Shown: positions 37,645 through 47,487, numbered from the stretch's first letter. The stretch is DNA of 64,000 bases from Devosia aurantiaca (GCF_011058215.1 NZ_JAALFG010000001.1:563001-627000); one strand, 5' to 3'. Notes: a model not told the origin generated them from the sequence alone. Translations and numbers: made by a program.

Positions 37645-38064
37645 ATGTCGCGTATCTCGGTGTTTTCCGCACCATTTCTTCTTGGCTTCGACACGTTCGA
37701 AGAACGCATCGACCGCTTAGCCCGCACTGCCGACGGCTACCCGCCCTACAATATCGAGCGCACGATTTCGGCCGATGGTGCCGAGCGGTTCCTGATCTCG
37801 ATCGCGGTGGCCGGTTTTGCCTCGGGCGAGCTTGATGTGACGGTGGAAGACAATGGCCTCCAGGTGCGCGGCAAGCAGCGGGACGACCCCTCCCGCAACT
37901 ATCTGCACCGCGGCATTGCTGCCCGGCAATTCCAGCGATCCTTCCTCCTCGCCGAAGGCATGGAAGTCCGTGATGCAACTTTGAGCCATGGCATGCTCGT
38001 TATTACCCTTGAGCGTCCGCAAGCGCCCAAGATCGCCCGCAAGATAGACATTCGATCGCTCTAG
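37645..38064 (+). CDS. Small heat shock protein Hsp20 (IbpA-like)
   Basis: 139 residues with an alpha-crystallin domain (about 33-125): YPPYNIERTISADGAERFLISIAVAGFASGELDVTVEDNGLQVRGKQ, then LHRGIAARQFQRSFLLAEGMEVRDATLSHGMLVITLER with the closing G-x-L motif as HGMLVI. Small Hsps hold unfolding proteins as ATP-independent chaperones. ATG 37645 chosen on the family start MSRISVFSAPF. The DUF1150 gene follows 43 bases on, a pairing common in Hyphomicrobiales. Confidence 0.93.
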   Translation: MSRISVFSAPFLLGFDTFEERIDRLARTADGYPPYNIERTISADGAERFLISIAVAGFASGELDVTVEDNGLQVRGKQRDDPSRNYLHRGIAARQFQRSFLLAEGMEVRDATLSHGMLVITLERPQAPKIARKIDIRSL

Positions 38065-38107
38065 CGATCAGCCCCCGCGGCCAGGCAAAACAGGAAAGGG
38101 CCAAAAA

Positions 38108-38389
38108 ATGATGGATAAGAGAAACGACGCCGCGATCGACACTGCCAATCCGCTCAAGGATATGACCCGCGCCCAGTTCGCGGCCCTTGGCGGCGATGCC
38201 GTGGCCTATGTGAAGTCGGTGGACGGCATCCTGCTTTCCGGCCTCATCGAGGACGCCCAGTTCGATGCAGCAACGCTTTATCACCTGGTGATGTCGGCCG
38301 ATGGCACGCCCCTTATGGTGGCCGACACCCAAGCCGCCGTGACCGAATGGCTGGGCGACCAGAATATCGGCGTCGCGACGCTGCACTAG
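38108..38389 (+). CDS. DUF1150 family protein
   Basis: 93 residues: MTRAQFAALGGDAVAYVKSVDG followed by a possible DUF1150 core ...GTPLMVADTQAAVTEWLGDQNIGVATLH. A short soluble protein of unknown function, often encoded directly after hsp20 in Hyphomicrobiales, which suggests shared heat-shock expression. The ATG follows AGGAAAGGG. A repeat pair follows the stop. Confidence 0.88.
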   Translation: MMDKRNDAAIDTANPLKDMTRAQFAALGGDAVAYVKSVDGILLSGLIEDAQFDAATLYHLVMSADGTPLMVADTQAAVTEWLGDQNIGVATLH

Positions 38390-38398
38390 GCCAAGTAA

Positions 38399-38503
38399 AA
38401 ACCCCCACCCGGCCTCCCCCTTTAGGAGGGGGAGGAGTACCGCTGGTGGCTATGACTCGATCGAGCTCCTCCCCCGACTAACGGGGAGGCGGGGGTGGGG
38501 GCT
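38399..38503. repeat. Paired GC-rich palindromic repeats, family 1, inverted pair
   Basis: Two inverted units: CCTCCCCCTTTAGGAGGGGGAGG (stem CCTCCCCC-like, 38413-38435) on the left and CTCCTCCCCC-GACTAA-CGGGGAGG with tail CGGGGGTGGGGGC on the right (38465-38503). Between them lie about 30 bases. They separate convergent DUF1150 and GH3 genes and may end both transcripts. Confidence 0.8.
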
Positions 38504-38513
38504 CTCAGACCGC

Positions 38514-40186
38514 CTAATACTTCCCCTGTTCACTCCCACAAAACGGATCGACCGGGCTCACGCCCTTCCAGTCGATCCGCCCCATTAGCGCCTCAACCAC
38601 GGCCGCCTGCATGTCTTCGTTCGAGCCATAGGCGTTGACATAGGTCGGGACGCGCGGTGCGTCGTGGAGATAGTAGGGGAAGCCCAGCGAAACCATGAGC
38701 GTGGGCACATCGTGCCAGTAGCGCCGCATTGCACCGAAGACCGAGCCGGTCAGCTGCCGCCAGTTGAGGAAGATGCGCCCCCGCGTCAAAAGCGTTTCCT
38801 CGGCCAAAAGGTAGAGCATGAGGTCAAAATCCTTGGGATTGACCGGCGTCTCAGGCGAAAACTCCGTCACCTCGAAACCTTCCTGGCGCAATCGATCGGG
38901 CAGGGAAAGCGGGATCGGCACCGGCGCAAAGGGCTGCACGGCGCCAGTCGAAAAGACCAAAACCTGCTTATGCTTGGCTGTCGTCAGCGGCAGCAGATTT
39001 TGCACATCCTTGACCAGCGTCGGCACCCGCTCGGTCACCGACTTTGCAGTGATGCGGCTATCCGAGCGCGCCATGATCATCTCGGCAGTAGAGAGCGAGG
39101 GCAGGGTGCGCTCCGGCTTGTGCAGTCCGAGCGCTGCCTTGAGGGCCAAAACCCGCGTCACCGCTTCATCCACGCGCTCCTGTGAGAGCCGCCCGTCGGC
39201 CACCGCCTTGACCAGCCGCATCAGGTCGGCATTGGGGTCGTCGGAAAAAGGATGACGTCGCAGCCGGCGATCACGAGGTCCGGAACGGTCTGATCGCGAT
39301 GCCCCCAATCGCCAAGCCCCGCCATGCCTGTCGCATCCGAAACGATGAGCCCGTTAAAGCCGAGCCGTTCGCGCAAGAGCTGCTGGTTGAGGACGCGGCT
39401 GATCGAGGCAGGCCGGAACGCTTCGCCCTCCGCCGCGGGATCGAGCTCACGCACAAAGGCTGGGAAGGCGATATGCGCCGACATGACGCTCATCACCCCG
39501 GCCTCGATCGCCGCGCGATAAAGCCGGCCGAAACTGGCCTCCCATTCCGCCAGCGTCAGCGGATTGACCGTCGTCACCAGATGCTGGTCGCGGTCGTCAT
39601 AGCCTTCGCCGGGCCAATGCTTGACCGTCGCGGCCACGCCCTTGGCCTGAAAGGCACGGATTTGTGCCAAGGCGTGCCGCTCGATGCGAGCGACGTCCGA
39701 GCCATAGGAGCGCGTGCCGACAATGGCACTCTGCCAGGCCTTGTTGATGTCGATGACCGGGGTAAAACTCCAGTTGAGCCCGACGGCCCGCGCTTCTTCC
39801 GCCATGATGGTCGAGATTGCCGCGGTGGCCTCGACATCGTCCACCGCCGCCAAGCCGAGCGGGTTCGGCACTTCCGTCCCGAAGGGAAGGCTCATGCGGC
39901 TGCCTTCAAGATCGGCGCTCACCAGCATCGGCACCGGGCCGGCGCCATCGACCTGGCGCATCAGTGCGACCTCGTCGGCAAGGTTCGCCGAAAAGATGCG
40001 CGTTACCCCGCCCGGCTTGAATGTTCGCAGGCTTTCGATGGCGGTTTCCGGCCCCTCGCGGCTGAGGAGATTGAAAAGCTGCGCCAGCCGATCCCGCGCG
40101 CTGAGGCTATCGCGTGTCTGGTGCACCCAGGCCTGCGCCGCTTCGTCGAGATGAAACGGCGCGGCGGAAAGATCGATCGGGGTCAC
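38514..40186 (-). CDS. Glycoside hydrolase family 3 protein (beta-N-acetylhexosaminidase-like); one frame break
   Basis: About 557 residues after repair. The N-terminal GH3 barrel has GGVTRIF, PMLVSADLEGSRMSLPFGTEVPNPLGLAAVDD, GLNWSFTPVIDIN and KHWPGEGYDDRDQH (compare KHFPGxG-x-DSH of NagZ-type enzymes, with the His/Asp dyad), then GLIVSDATGMAG with the likely nucleophile Asp. A C-terminal GH3_C-like domain of about 270 residues is present, unlike classical NagZ. No signal peptide. The start is GTG 40186 behind GAGGAGAAGG. The break near 39245 is one T lost in a T run (VILFSDDPNADLM). Substrate likely an amino-sugar glycoside, by similarity only. Confidence 0.88.
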
Positions 40187-40248
40187 AGCCTTCTCCTCAA
40201 AGTGCTGCGTGAGACGTAGCAGGCCCGAGGAGGCGATGGGAAGGGCGC

Positions 40249-41861
40249 TCAGAGCCGCCGGCGTCGAAGCCGTCGCGATGCGACAAGGCCGATCAGCATG
40301 CCCGCGATCACCGCGATCAGGAACGGCCAATGCCGTACCCGGGTGAAGATCGTCCCGTTGAGCTTTTGATGCGGGCGGACATCGAGCGCCGCCATCTGCC
40401 CCGGCGCCAGGGCTGCGGTGATGCGGCCGACCGGATCGGTGGCAAAGGTGAGGCCGGTATTGGCCGCGCGGACCAGGCTCATGCCCTCTTCGACCGCGCG
40501 GGCCCGCGCATGGTGGGCATGCTGCGCCGGTCCGATCGAGCCATCGAACCAGGCATCGTTGGTGGGGTTGAGCATGAACTGCGCGCTGCCGCTGTCCCCC
40601 AGATCGCCTGAAAAAATGATCTCGTAGCAGACCAGAACCAGGGCTGCGGGAGCATTGGGCAGGGCCAGGACCCGCCGGCGAACTTCACCGGCCGACCAGC
40701 CATCGACCCCTGGCACGAACTGGGTGATGCCGATCTGCCGGAAGAAGGGCGCAAAGGGCAGGAATTCGCCGAAGGGGACGAGGTGCGCCTTGTCGTAGGA
40801 GGCGACGATCTCGCCTTCCGTATCGATGGCCACGACGGAATTGAAGGGCGGCTCCCCGGTTCGCGCACCATCGAGGGCATAGGGCAGGCGCGGCACGCCG
40901 GCGATCAGCGTCGTCTGCTCGGGCAAGAGCCGGGCGATGCGGGCCAGGGCATCGGGGTAGCTTTCAAGGAAAAACGGCAGGCTCGATTCGGGCCAGACCA
41001 GGTGCGTGATGTCGCCCAGCCCCTGGTCCGTCGGGTCCATGCGCATGTCGCTCAGCATCAAGAGGCGATCGACCAGCGCCACCGGATCGACATTGCCGAA
41101 ATCGGCATGCTCGTAGACCAGCGGTTGCACGAGGCGCATCGCTATGTCCTGCCGCTCGGTGGAGATGGTGCCGGCAAGCCGGTTGTAGCCATAGCCGAGC
41201 TGCGCGGCGATGACGAAGAGCGCGAGGAACAACGGCGCCAGGCGACGCGACCAGGATCGGTCATCTGCCGGCCACACCAGCGCCGGCACCGACGCCAGGA
41301 GAGGCGCGAGAAAAGTGAGGCCATAGATGCCGATCACCGAGGTCAGCTGCATCATCTCGTCGCTACCGGTGAGGCTATAGCCGAGCAGATCGAAGGGAAA
41401 CCCGGTCAGCACATGGCCGCGCGCGAACTCGGCGGCGGCAAGCCAGGCGGAAAACGTGACGATCCGCGTCCAGCCATGGCTCCAGAACAGATGCGCAAAA
41501 GCGCTGGCAAAGCCCAGAAAACGGCGATGAGCGCTGCAAGGGCCGCGATCGCAAACGGCATGGCGCCGATGATCCAGCCGCCATCCACAAAGAAGGCCGC
41601 GCCCAGCCAATGGAAGGCGACAATGAAATAGCCCCAGCCGAAGGCAAAGCCGATGCTGAAGGCCGGGCTGAAAATGCGGCGCCAGCCCTTGCCGCGCTCT
41701 GCGCCATCGAGGGCCCAGATCCAGATCGGCATGGCGACAAACAGCGCAGGAACGATGAACAGCGGCGGCACCGATAGGCCGGCAATGGCGCCCGCCACCA
41801 GCAGCAGCAGGAAGCGGCGCCAGCCCTGGCTCAACATGGCAGTTTCGGCCAGCCAGGTCAT
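40249..41861 (-). CDS. lnt: Apolipoprotein N-acyltransferase Lnt; one frame break
   Basis: Lnt adds the third acyl chain to lipoproteins in the inner membrane. About 537 residues after repair. The N-terminal membrane part of several helices (FLLLLVAGAIAGLSVPPLF, IAALAALIAVFW...) precedes the nitrilase domain with the catalytic triad: Glu in THLVWPESSLPF, Lys in YDKAHLVPFGE, Cys in LVLVCYEIIF. A last helix (FLIAVIAGMLIGLV) ends the protein. The break near 41515 is one G lost (FWGFASAFAHLFWSHGW). ATG 41861 starts MTWLAETAML. Essential in most Gram-negative bacteria. Confidence 0.95.
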
Positions 41862-41968
41862 GGGCTTGGGGGAGGCGAATCAGAGGACATGGCGGCAAGG
41901 TGGTCGCCTGCCTGGGTAGCGTCAAGGCGGTGGACTCGTGGCCTTGCTGGCGCTACTGCCGAGAGGCC

Positions 41969-42580
41969 ATGACCGACCTGCCGATCACCCTTGCCATCGA
42001 CACCGCCGCACCCCGCTTGCAGCTCGCGCTGTTGCTGGCCGACGGGAGCTGCGACGTGCTGGTGGAAGATATTGCCAAGGGCCATGCGGAAATTCTTTTC
42101 GACCGCATCAATACGCTTCTGGCGCGCAAAGGCGTCGGCTACGAGGCGCTGGCGCGGATTGCCACGACGACCGGGCCCGGCTCATTCACCGGACTGCGCA
42201 TCGGCCTCTCGGCTGCCCGTGGCCTGGGCCTTGCCCGAAAGCTGCCGGTGATTGGCGTGCCGAGCCTCCTTGCGATTTCGCTGAGCGCGCCCTCCGGTCC
42301 GGTCGCGGTCCTGCTCGATGCGCGGCGCGACGAAGCCTATTTCGAAGCCTTTCCTTCGCCGGGCGTGGTCGGGGACGGGCCCCGGCTCCTGCCCATGGCG
42401 GAAGCACGAGCTTTGGTGGGATCGGAAGCACTGTTGATCGAGGCCCCCTTCGTCGACATCGGCAAGTTGGCGCGTTTTTCGGCCGATGCCGATCCCGCCG
42501 CCTTCCCGCCGCACGCCGCCTATGTGCGCGACGCCGATGCCAAGCCGCAGGACGCCTCGCGCGTGCCGCGCCGGGCGTGA
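41969..42580 (+). CDS. tsaB: tRNA threonylcarbamoyladenosine biosynthesis protein TsaB
   Basis: 203 residues of the ASKHA-type fold: ITLAIDTAAPRLQLALL, GHAEILFDRINTLL and the conserved TTGPGSFTGLRIGLSAARGLGLA. TsaB is the partner of TsaD, TsaE and TsaC in making t6A37 of tRNAs reading ANN. tsaB-rimI-fur is a frequent gene order in Hyphomicrobiales. The ATG at 41969 follows GAGAGG; the rimI start overlaps or closely follows the stop. Confidence 0.95.
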   Translation: MTDLPITLAIDTAAPRLQLALLLADGSCDVLVEDIAKGHAEILFDRINTLLARKGVGYEALARIATTTGPGSFTGLRIGLSAARGLGLARKLPVIGVPSLLAISLSAPSGPVAVLLDARRDEAYFEAFPSPGVVGDGPRLLPMAEARALVGSEALLIEAPFVDIGKLARFSADADPAAFPPHAAYVRDADAKPQDASRVPRRA

Positions 42581-42585
42581 GCAGC

Positions 42586-43065
42586 ATGGACAAGCTCTGG
42601 CTGGCCCCCGCGGGGCTCCATATCGAAATGGGCGAAGCCGGCGACGCCAGGGAAATGGCCCGCATCCATGCCCTGGGCTTTTACCGCGGCTGGCCAGCCG
42701 AAGAGTTTTCGACCTTCCTCGCCGATCGCATGACCCCCGTTTACGTGGCTTGCGACGCCAGGCGCCGCATAGCGGGCTTTGCCCTGATCCGCGTCGTCGT
42801 CGACGAAGCCGAGCTTTTGACCATCGCTGTCGACCCCAAATGGCGCGGCAAGAAGATCGGCCGGGCACTGCTCGATGCGGTTTTTGCCGACATGATGATG
42901 TCGCCGGCCAAGCGCATGTTTCTGGAGGTCGAGGAGGGTAATATCCCAGCCGTTCGCCTCTACAAGCAGCAAGGCTTCAAGACCATCTCCACTCGAAAGG
43001 GCTACTATCCCCAGCCCGACGGCAGCGCCGCCACTGCGCTTGTCATGGCCCGCGATCTTGGGTAA
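42586..43065 (+). CDS. rimI: Ribosomal protein S18-alanine N-acetyltransferase-like GNAT protein (RimI)
   Basis: 159 residues with a GNAT fold: MGEAGDAREMARIHALGFYRGWP, AGFALIRVVVDEAELLTIAVDPKWRGKKIGRALLDAVF (acetyl-CoA motif A) and MFLEVEEGNIPAVRLYKQQGFKTISTRKGYY, which is the RimI-type ending (N-x2-A-x2-LY). Position after tsaB supports RimI. An in-frame GTG at 42577 overlaps the tsaB stop and is an alternative start. Confidence 0.92.
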   Translation: MDKLWLAPAGLHIEMGEAGDAREMARIHALGFYRGWPAEEFSTFLADRMTPVYVACDARRRIAGFALIRVVVDEAELLTIAVDPKWRGKKIGRALLDAVFADMMMSPAKRMFLEVEEGNIPAVRLYKQQGFKTISTRKGYYPQPDGSAATALVMARDLG

Positions 43066-43101
43066 CCCGGACGGGTCACCCGGCTTCGAGGGAGCGATAC
43101 C

Positions 43102-43542
43102 GTGAGCAAGATCAGTTCCGACCCAACGCTCGAAGAAGCCTGCGTCGCCCGCGGCATGCGCATGACCGACCAACGCCGCACCATTGCCCGCATCATCGAA
43201 GGCGCTTCCGATCATCCCGACGTGGAAGAGCTGTATCGCCGCGCGTCGGCCGTCGATCCGCGCATTTCGCTGTCGACGGTTTATCGCACCGTCAACCTCT
43301 TCGAAGAGGCCGGGCTCGTCACCAAGCACGATTTCAAGGATGGCCGCGCCCGCTTCGAGCTCATTCCCGACGAGCACCACGATCACCTCATCGACATTCG
43401 CACCGGCAAGGTCATCGAGTTCCGCAACGAGGAAATCGAAGCGATCCAGGAAGTGATCGCCAAGCGTCTGGGCTACAAGCTCATCGACCACCGGCTCGAG
43501 CTTTACGCCGTACCGCTCGACCCCAAATCTGCGCAGAAATGA
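43102..43542 (+). CDS. fur: Fur-family metalloregulator (Fur/Mur type)
   Basis: 146 residues. Winged helix: LEEACVARGMRMTDQRRTIARIIEGASDHPDVEELYRRASAVDPRISLSTVYRTVNLFEEAGLV. Metal site/dimer part: ELIPDEHHDHLIDIRTGKVIEF with the HHDH motif. The C-terminal structural CxxC pairs of E. coli Fur are missing, as in the alphaproteobacterial Mur/Fur group, where the protein often senses manganese rather than iron. Start GTG 43102 behind GAGGGAG. Third gene of tsaB-rimI-fur. Confidence 0.93.
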   Translation: MSKISSDPTLEEACVARGMRMTDQRRTIARIIEGASDHPDVEELYRRASAVDPRISLSTVYRTVNLFEEAGLVTKHDFKDGRARFELIPDEHHDHLIDIRTGKVIEFRNEEIEAIQEVIAKRLGYKLIDHRLELYAVPLDPKSAQK

Positions 43543-43631
43543 TCAAAGTTTAGCGGTTAGGCTTAATCGGCGAACCCGCTTTTGCCTTAACGAATTGTTA
43601 GCTACGACACGGCGCACAAGGAGCGCGCGTC

Positions 43632-43808
43632 ATGGCTTGGGAACTGCTGGCAATCGGGGCAATCGTCTTCACCACCGTGTCCTGGTTCGTCATGGATGAA
43701 CGTCGGCTGCGCGAAGAGCGGCTGATGGCTCGAGTACGCCATTTCGCAGAGGCGCCGGCCTATCGGCACCAGCCCTCCGCTGCGGCGCGGCTGGCGCGTC
43801 TGGATTAG
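43632..43808 (+). CDS. Hypothetical 58-residue single-pass membrane protein
   Basis: A short frame from ATG 43632 to TAG 43808. The N-terminal half is a membrane helix (WELLAIGAIVFTTVSWFVM), the rest is Arg-rich (DERRLREERLMARVRHF), giving N-out/C-in topology by the positive-inside rule. It follows AAGGAGCG (43618-43625), a good ribosome site. I do not recognise a family. It overlaps the end of the convergent gene by 4 bases. Confidence 0.6.
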   Translation: MAWELLAIGAIVFTTVSWFVMDERRLREERLMARVRHFAEAPAYRHQPSAAARLARLD

Positions 43809-44062
43809 GCCGCGGGCCGTCCCAATGTCTGCTTGAGGCGACCGACGATGTCGGCGGCCTTGACCATGAGTCCGAGCTCGATGTCCTCGTCGCTCATGCC
43901 CTGATGCGTGTCGACCCAGACCGGCAACATCAGCTCGTGGCGCAAGTGCTGGTCGCCCACGGTTTCGGTGAGCACGGCCCGCACTTTCCCGGTCATCCTG
44001 TCGGGGAGTCGCGGATGCGCCTGGCGTTCAGCCAGCGCGATATCGATCAATTCGAAAGTCAT
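43805..44062 (-). CDS. Hypothetical protein
   Basis: 85 residues from ATG 44062: MTFELIDIALAERQAHPRLPDRMTGKVRAVL...HELMLPVWVDTHQGMSDEDIELGLMVKAADIVGRLKQTL. A small soluble alpha/beta protein that I cannot place. Upstream frame is open but lacks any better start. No operon partner: pncB ends 165 bases away on the same strand upstream. Confidence 0.6.
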   Translation of the reverse strand: MTFELIDIALAERQAHPRLPDRMTGKVRAVLTETVGDQHLRHELMLPVWVDTHQGMSDEDIELGLMVKAADIVGRLKQTLGRPAA

Positions 44063-44226
44063 TTTGGCTCCGCAGAGCCCCCGAGCCAAGCTGGCCGATA
44101 GTGGTTCACGCGGCCTTAACTCTGGGAAACTGCTTAGGTTTCTCCACATGGAGAATAAGATTCTGGGTCTCGCCCGAAGAGCCGAGACCTGAACTGCCTA
44201 AAGCGATTTGCCATCAAAAACAAAAG

Positions 44227-45531
44227 CTAAACGCGCACCGCGTGTTCCACCCGGCCGGTGTCCCCGAAGATGCGAAGATAACGTGCGATATTTTCAGGCG
44301 TGCCCGTCGCCTTGGCGGGGTTGTCCGAAAGCTTGACCGCCGGGCGTCCATTGGCCTCGCTGACCTTGGCTACGATGGAGATGGGCGAAAGACCCGGATT
44401 GGGCTCGGGCGCGCAATCTTCGAAGTCATTGGTGAGGTTGGTGCCCCAGCCAAAGCTCATCCGCACCTTGCCGTTGAAGTGGATATAGGCTTCCTCGATC
44501 ATGTCGACGTCGAGCCCGTCCGAGAAAATTAGCAGCTTTTCGCGCGGGTCGCGGCCACGCGACTTCCAGAATTCGATGATGCGTTCGCCCCCTTCGATGG
44601 CCGGCGCCGAGTCGGGACGGAAGCCGGTCCAGTCGGCCACCCAGTCCGGCGCATCGCGCAAAAAGGCATCGGTGCCGAAAGCGTCCGGCAAAACGATCAG
44701 CAGGTTGCCGCCATAATAGCTCTTCCAGTCCTGGAGAACCCGATAGGGTGCTTCGCGCAGCTCATCGTCGGAGCGGGCGAGGGCGGCCAGCACCATGGGC
44801 AGTTCATGCGCATTGGTGCCGAGCGCTTCGAGGTCGCTGTCCATCGCCAATTTGACGTTCGAGGTGCCGGTAAAGCTGTCGCCGATCCCTTCCTTGAGGG
44901 CCTCGACGCACCAGCGCTGCCAGAGGAAGGAATGGCGGCGGCGGGTGCCGAAATCGGAGATCTTGAGGTCCGGAAGCTTCTGCAAACGCTCGACTTTTTC
45001 CCACATCCGCGCCTTGGCGCGCATAAAGCACGTCGAGCGTAAACGGCCCATAGCGCTTCATCGCCGCCCGCGACCGCAGCTCGTTGATAATGGCAAGCGC
45101 CGGGATCTCCCACATCGTGGTGTCGACCCAAAGCCCCGGAAACTCCAGAATATACTGGCCGTCGCGCTTTTCGAGGCGGTATTCCGGCAACTGGTAGTTT
45201 TCAAGCCAGCGCAGAAAACCGGGCTGGAAAATCTGCTTGCTGCCATAAAAGTATTACCCGCCAGCCAGATCATTTCCTTCTTGGAAAAGCGCAAGGTGCG
45301 GCAGTGATCGAGCTGGGCACGCAGCTCTTCGATATCGATCTCTTCGGCGAGCCGTACGGACTTGGTCCGATTGATCAGCGAGAAGGTCGCCTCGACCTTG
45401 GGATAAAGTCCCCAGATCATTTGCAGCATCAGGAGCTTATAAAAATCGGTGTCCAGCAGGCTGCGGATGATCGGATCGAGCTTCCAGGTATGGTTGTAAA
45501 CCCGGCGAGCAATATCGGTATAGGTGGCCAT
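44227..45531 (-). CDS. pncB: Nicotinate phosphoribosyltransferase PncB; two frame breaks
   Basis: PncB converts nicotinate and PRPP to NaMN in NAD salvage. About 435 residues after repair, the normal length. Segments: [16 protein letters not shown] at the N-terminus, [38 protein letters not shown] with the catalytic-region [20 protein letters not shown] and [15 protein letters not shown]...[11 protein letters not shown]. Breaks lie near 45250 (one base, after LAGNTF) and near 45035, where a GC lost from GCGCGC changes [16 protein letters not shown] 45531. Confidence 0.94.
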
Positions 45532-45590
45532 AGCTGTCCCCAGTCGCGGCTGGGGTTCTAGCGCGCCGCCGATGTGCTGGAAAGGCGGCT

Positions 45591-46763
45591 TTATGCCGAG
45601 CGGTCCAGTTGGAAGCGTTCAAAGCGCGCGAGCTCGGCTTCGATCGCCGTCTTGCCCTCAAGACCGGGATCTTCGAGCCAGGTCCATTTCTGCTCAAGGA
45701 GCTTGCCTGCGGCCCGATCAGTCTTGAGGTCGACAACCGCCGCGATCCGGTCGTCCACCAGCACCGGCAAGGCAAAGTAGCCAAAACGCCGCTTGGCCGC
45801 CGGCACATAGGCTTCAAAGACATGATCATAGCCGAACATCAGCTTCAGCCTTTTGCGCTGGATAATCAGCGGATCGAAGGGCGAAAGGATATGGACGCGG
45901 TTGGATGCCTGGGCCTCCGTCCAGTCGAGCGTGACGGGCTCTGCCCAATGCGGGGTCTTTTCCGCGCCCTCTATCGTAACCGGAACAAGCAGGCGCCGCC
46001 TGACCCGCGACTCGATCAGCTCAAGCACGGCGCCTTTTGCGGGCGCATTGAGGTGGCAGATGGAGTCTAGGCTAACCAGTCCCTGGCTGCGCAGGGCGCG
46101 GTCCAGGAGATAGGCGGTGATCTGCCGCTCGGTGGCCGCTTTTGGCGACGTGTCCCAGCCGAAATGGCGTCCGGTAAGCTCATAGGTCTTGAGCATGCCC
46201 TCGCGCGCCGAAATGGTCACAAGCCCTTGATAGAACATTAGCTGCAGCACGCGCTTGGACGGTTTGCGGCTGGCCCAGGGATGGTTCTTGTCGACGAGTT
46301 CGTCGTCATCGATGTCGCGTATCGAGAGCGCGCCTTCGGTCTTCAGCCGCTTGGTCATGGCGCTGATTTCCGTTTTGGTCACCGAGCCGAACCAGGCGCT
46401 GGGATTGTCGCGATAGCGTTTCATCGCCGGCACGAAATACGCGAAGTCGGCGGTCGGCACATAGCTTAGCGCATGTGTCCAATATTCGAAGATCGACTTC
46501 TCTGCGCTTTGCAGATGCGTGAGGTCCGAGCGGCGATAGGCCGGGATGCGCGAATAAAGAATGTGGTGGTGGCAGCGTTCGATCACGTTGATGGTGTCGA
46601 TCTGCACATAACCCAGATGAGCGATCGCTGCCTGCGCTGCTTCCGGCCCTCTGCCGAATGGCTCGAAACTGTCGAGACGTTGCGCCCGCATCCAGATGGC
46701 GCGCGCTTGTTTTTGAGTGATGACAAGAGGTTTGCGGGTCACGAGGCGATCCAAGCGAGGCAT
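45591..46763 (-). CDS. YcaQ/AlkX-type winged-helix DNA glycosylase family protein
   Basis: 390 residues of the HTH_42/YcaQ family. The N-terminal winged helix ([18 protein letters not shown]) leads to the catalytic-region [31 protein letters not shown]. The QID here matches the Q-hydrophobic-D motif of E. coli YcaQ (AlkX), a glycosylase of DNA crosslinks and bulky alkyl adducts, rather than the QxQ of AlkZ. The remaining beta-rich domains end with [33 protein letters not shown] 46763 chosen; further start codons lie upstream in frame. Frame intact. Confidence 0.88.
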   Translation of the reverse strand: MPRLDRLVTRKPLVITQKQARAIWMRAQRLDSFEPFGRGPEAAQAAIAHLGYVQIDTINVIERCHHHILYSRIPAYRRSDLTHLQSAEKSIFEYWTHALSYVPTADFAYFVPAMKRYRDNPSAWFGSVTKTEISAMTKRLKTEGALSIRDIDDDELVDKNHPWASRKPSKRVLQLMFYQGLVTISAREGMLKTYELTGRHFGWDTSPKAATERQITAYLLDRALRSQGLVSLDSICHLNAPAKGAVLELIESRVRRRLLVPVTIEGAEKTPHWAEPVTLDWTEAQASNRVHILSPFDPLIIQRKRLKLMFGYDHVFEAYVPAAKRRFGYFALPVLVDDRIAAVVDLKTDRAAGKLLEQKWTWLEDPGLEGKTAIEAELARFERFQLDRSA

Positions 46764-46875
46764 GCAGCATGAGCAGGGCACCCTCCGGCGTCAACCAGCT
46801 GCGCAAATAACCCATGTCAGCTATGGATACGGAGGAACCTTGCTAGCGTTTCACGATCAAGAATGGAGAAGCGTC

Positions 46876-47076
46876 ATGTATGAGGACACCGAAAAATTCG
46901 TCGACATGGATTTCGAACAAAACGTCCGTAAGGCCGCTTACCACCTCTGGGAAGACGACGGCCGCCCGTTTGGCAAGGAAAAGGACTATTGGTTCCGCGC
47001 CATCGAAATGCTGATGGCCGAGCGTGCCGACGACAAGGCAGCAGGCGCTGCTTCAAAGGATGGGTCGGCGAAGTAG
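46876..47076 (+). CDS. DUF2934 family small protein
   Basis: 66 residues: MYEDTEKFVDMDFEQNVRKAAYHLWEDDGRPFGKEKDYWFRAIEMLMAERADDK. The pattern R-x-A-Y-x-LWE-x-DGRPxG-x4-W matches DUF2934, short helical proteins of unknown function common in rhizobia. The start follows GGAGAAG. It stands alone. Confidence 0.88.
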   Translation: MYEDTEKFVDMDFEQNVRKAAYHLWEDDGRPFGKEKDYWFRAIEMLMAERADDKAAGAASKDGSAK

Positions 47077-47231
47077 AGGGTCTGGACGAGGCGACCTGAA
47101 GGTCGCTTCAATCCAGCTTCACGCCTGACTGAAGTAGGTGACGACTTCTGCTCGGCCGAAGTCGGAGCAGGCAAAACAGCGTAAACTTAAGCAGGAAATC
47201 TACTATCGAAGCCTTCGCGATAAGCGAAGGC

Positions 47232-47307
<76 letters not shown>

Positions 47308-47313
47308 ATCCGA

Positions 47314-47359
47314 GCAAGGTGCGAAAAAGTGGAAACCGGTTTTTCGCGAACAACCTTGC
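47314..47359. repeat. Nested inverted repeat upstream of tRNA-Ala
   Basis: Outer arms GCAAGGT (47314-47320) and ACCTTGC (47353-47359) are exact complements, as are GCGAAAAA (47321-) and TTTTTCGC (-47347). The centre has AACCGGTT. From memory, similar GCGAAAAACCGG-type palindromes are scattered through intergenic DNA of Hyphomicrobiales. It covers the place where the tRNA promoter should be. Confidence 0.65.
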
Positions 47360-47464
47360 GGCAGTCTAGTGTGGGTTCCGGAGGGGCTAACCCGTCCGAA
47401 GCGAGGCGGAACCTATTGGATGATCCGCCCGGGTGCAAGTGCCTAAATAACACTTTTTTGGTGC

Positions 47465-47487
47465 ACCGGGCAGAGAGCCTGCCCGGT
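47465..47487. terminator. Perfect 9-bp hairpin after the TIGR02300 gene
   Basis: ACCGGGCAG and CTGCCCGGT pair perfectly around a 5-base loop, 19 bases after the corrected stop of the minus-strand gene. The T run lies on the far side (47454-47459), so for that strand it would need to work as a non-canonical or structural 3' end. Confidence 0.5.
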
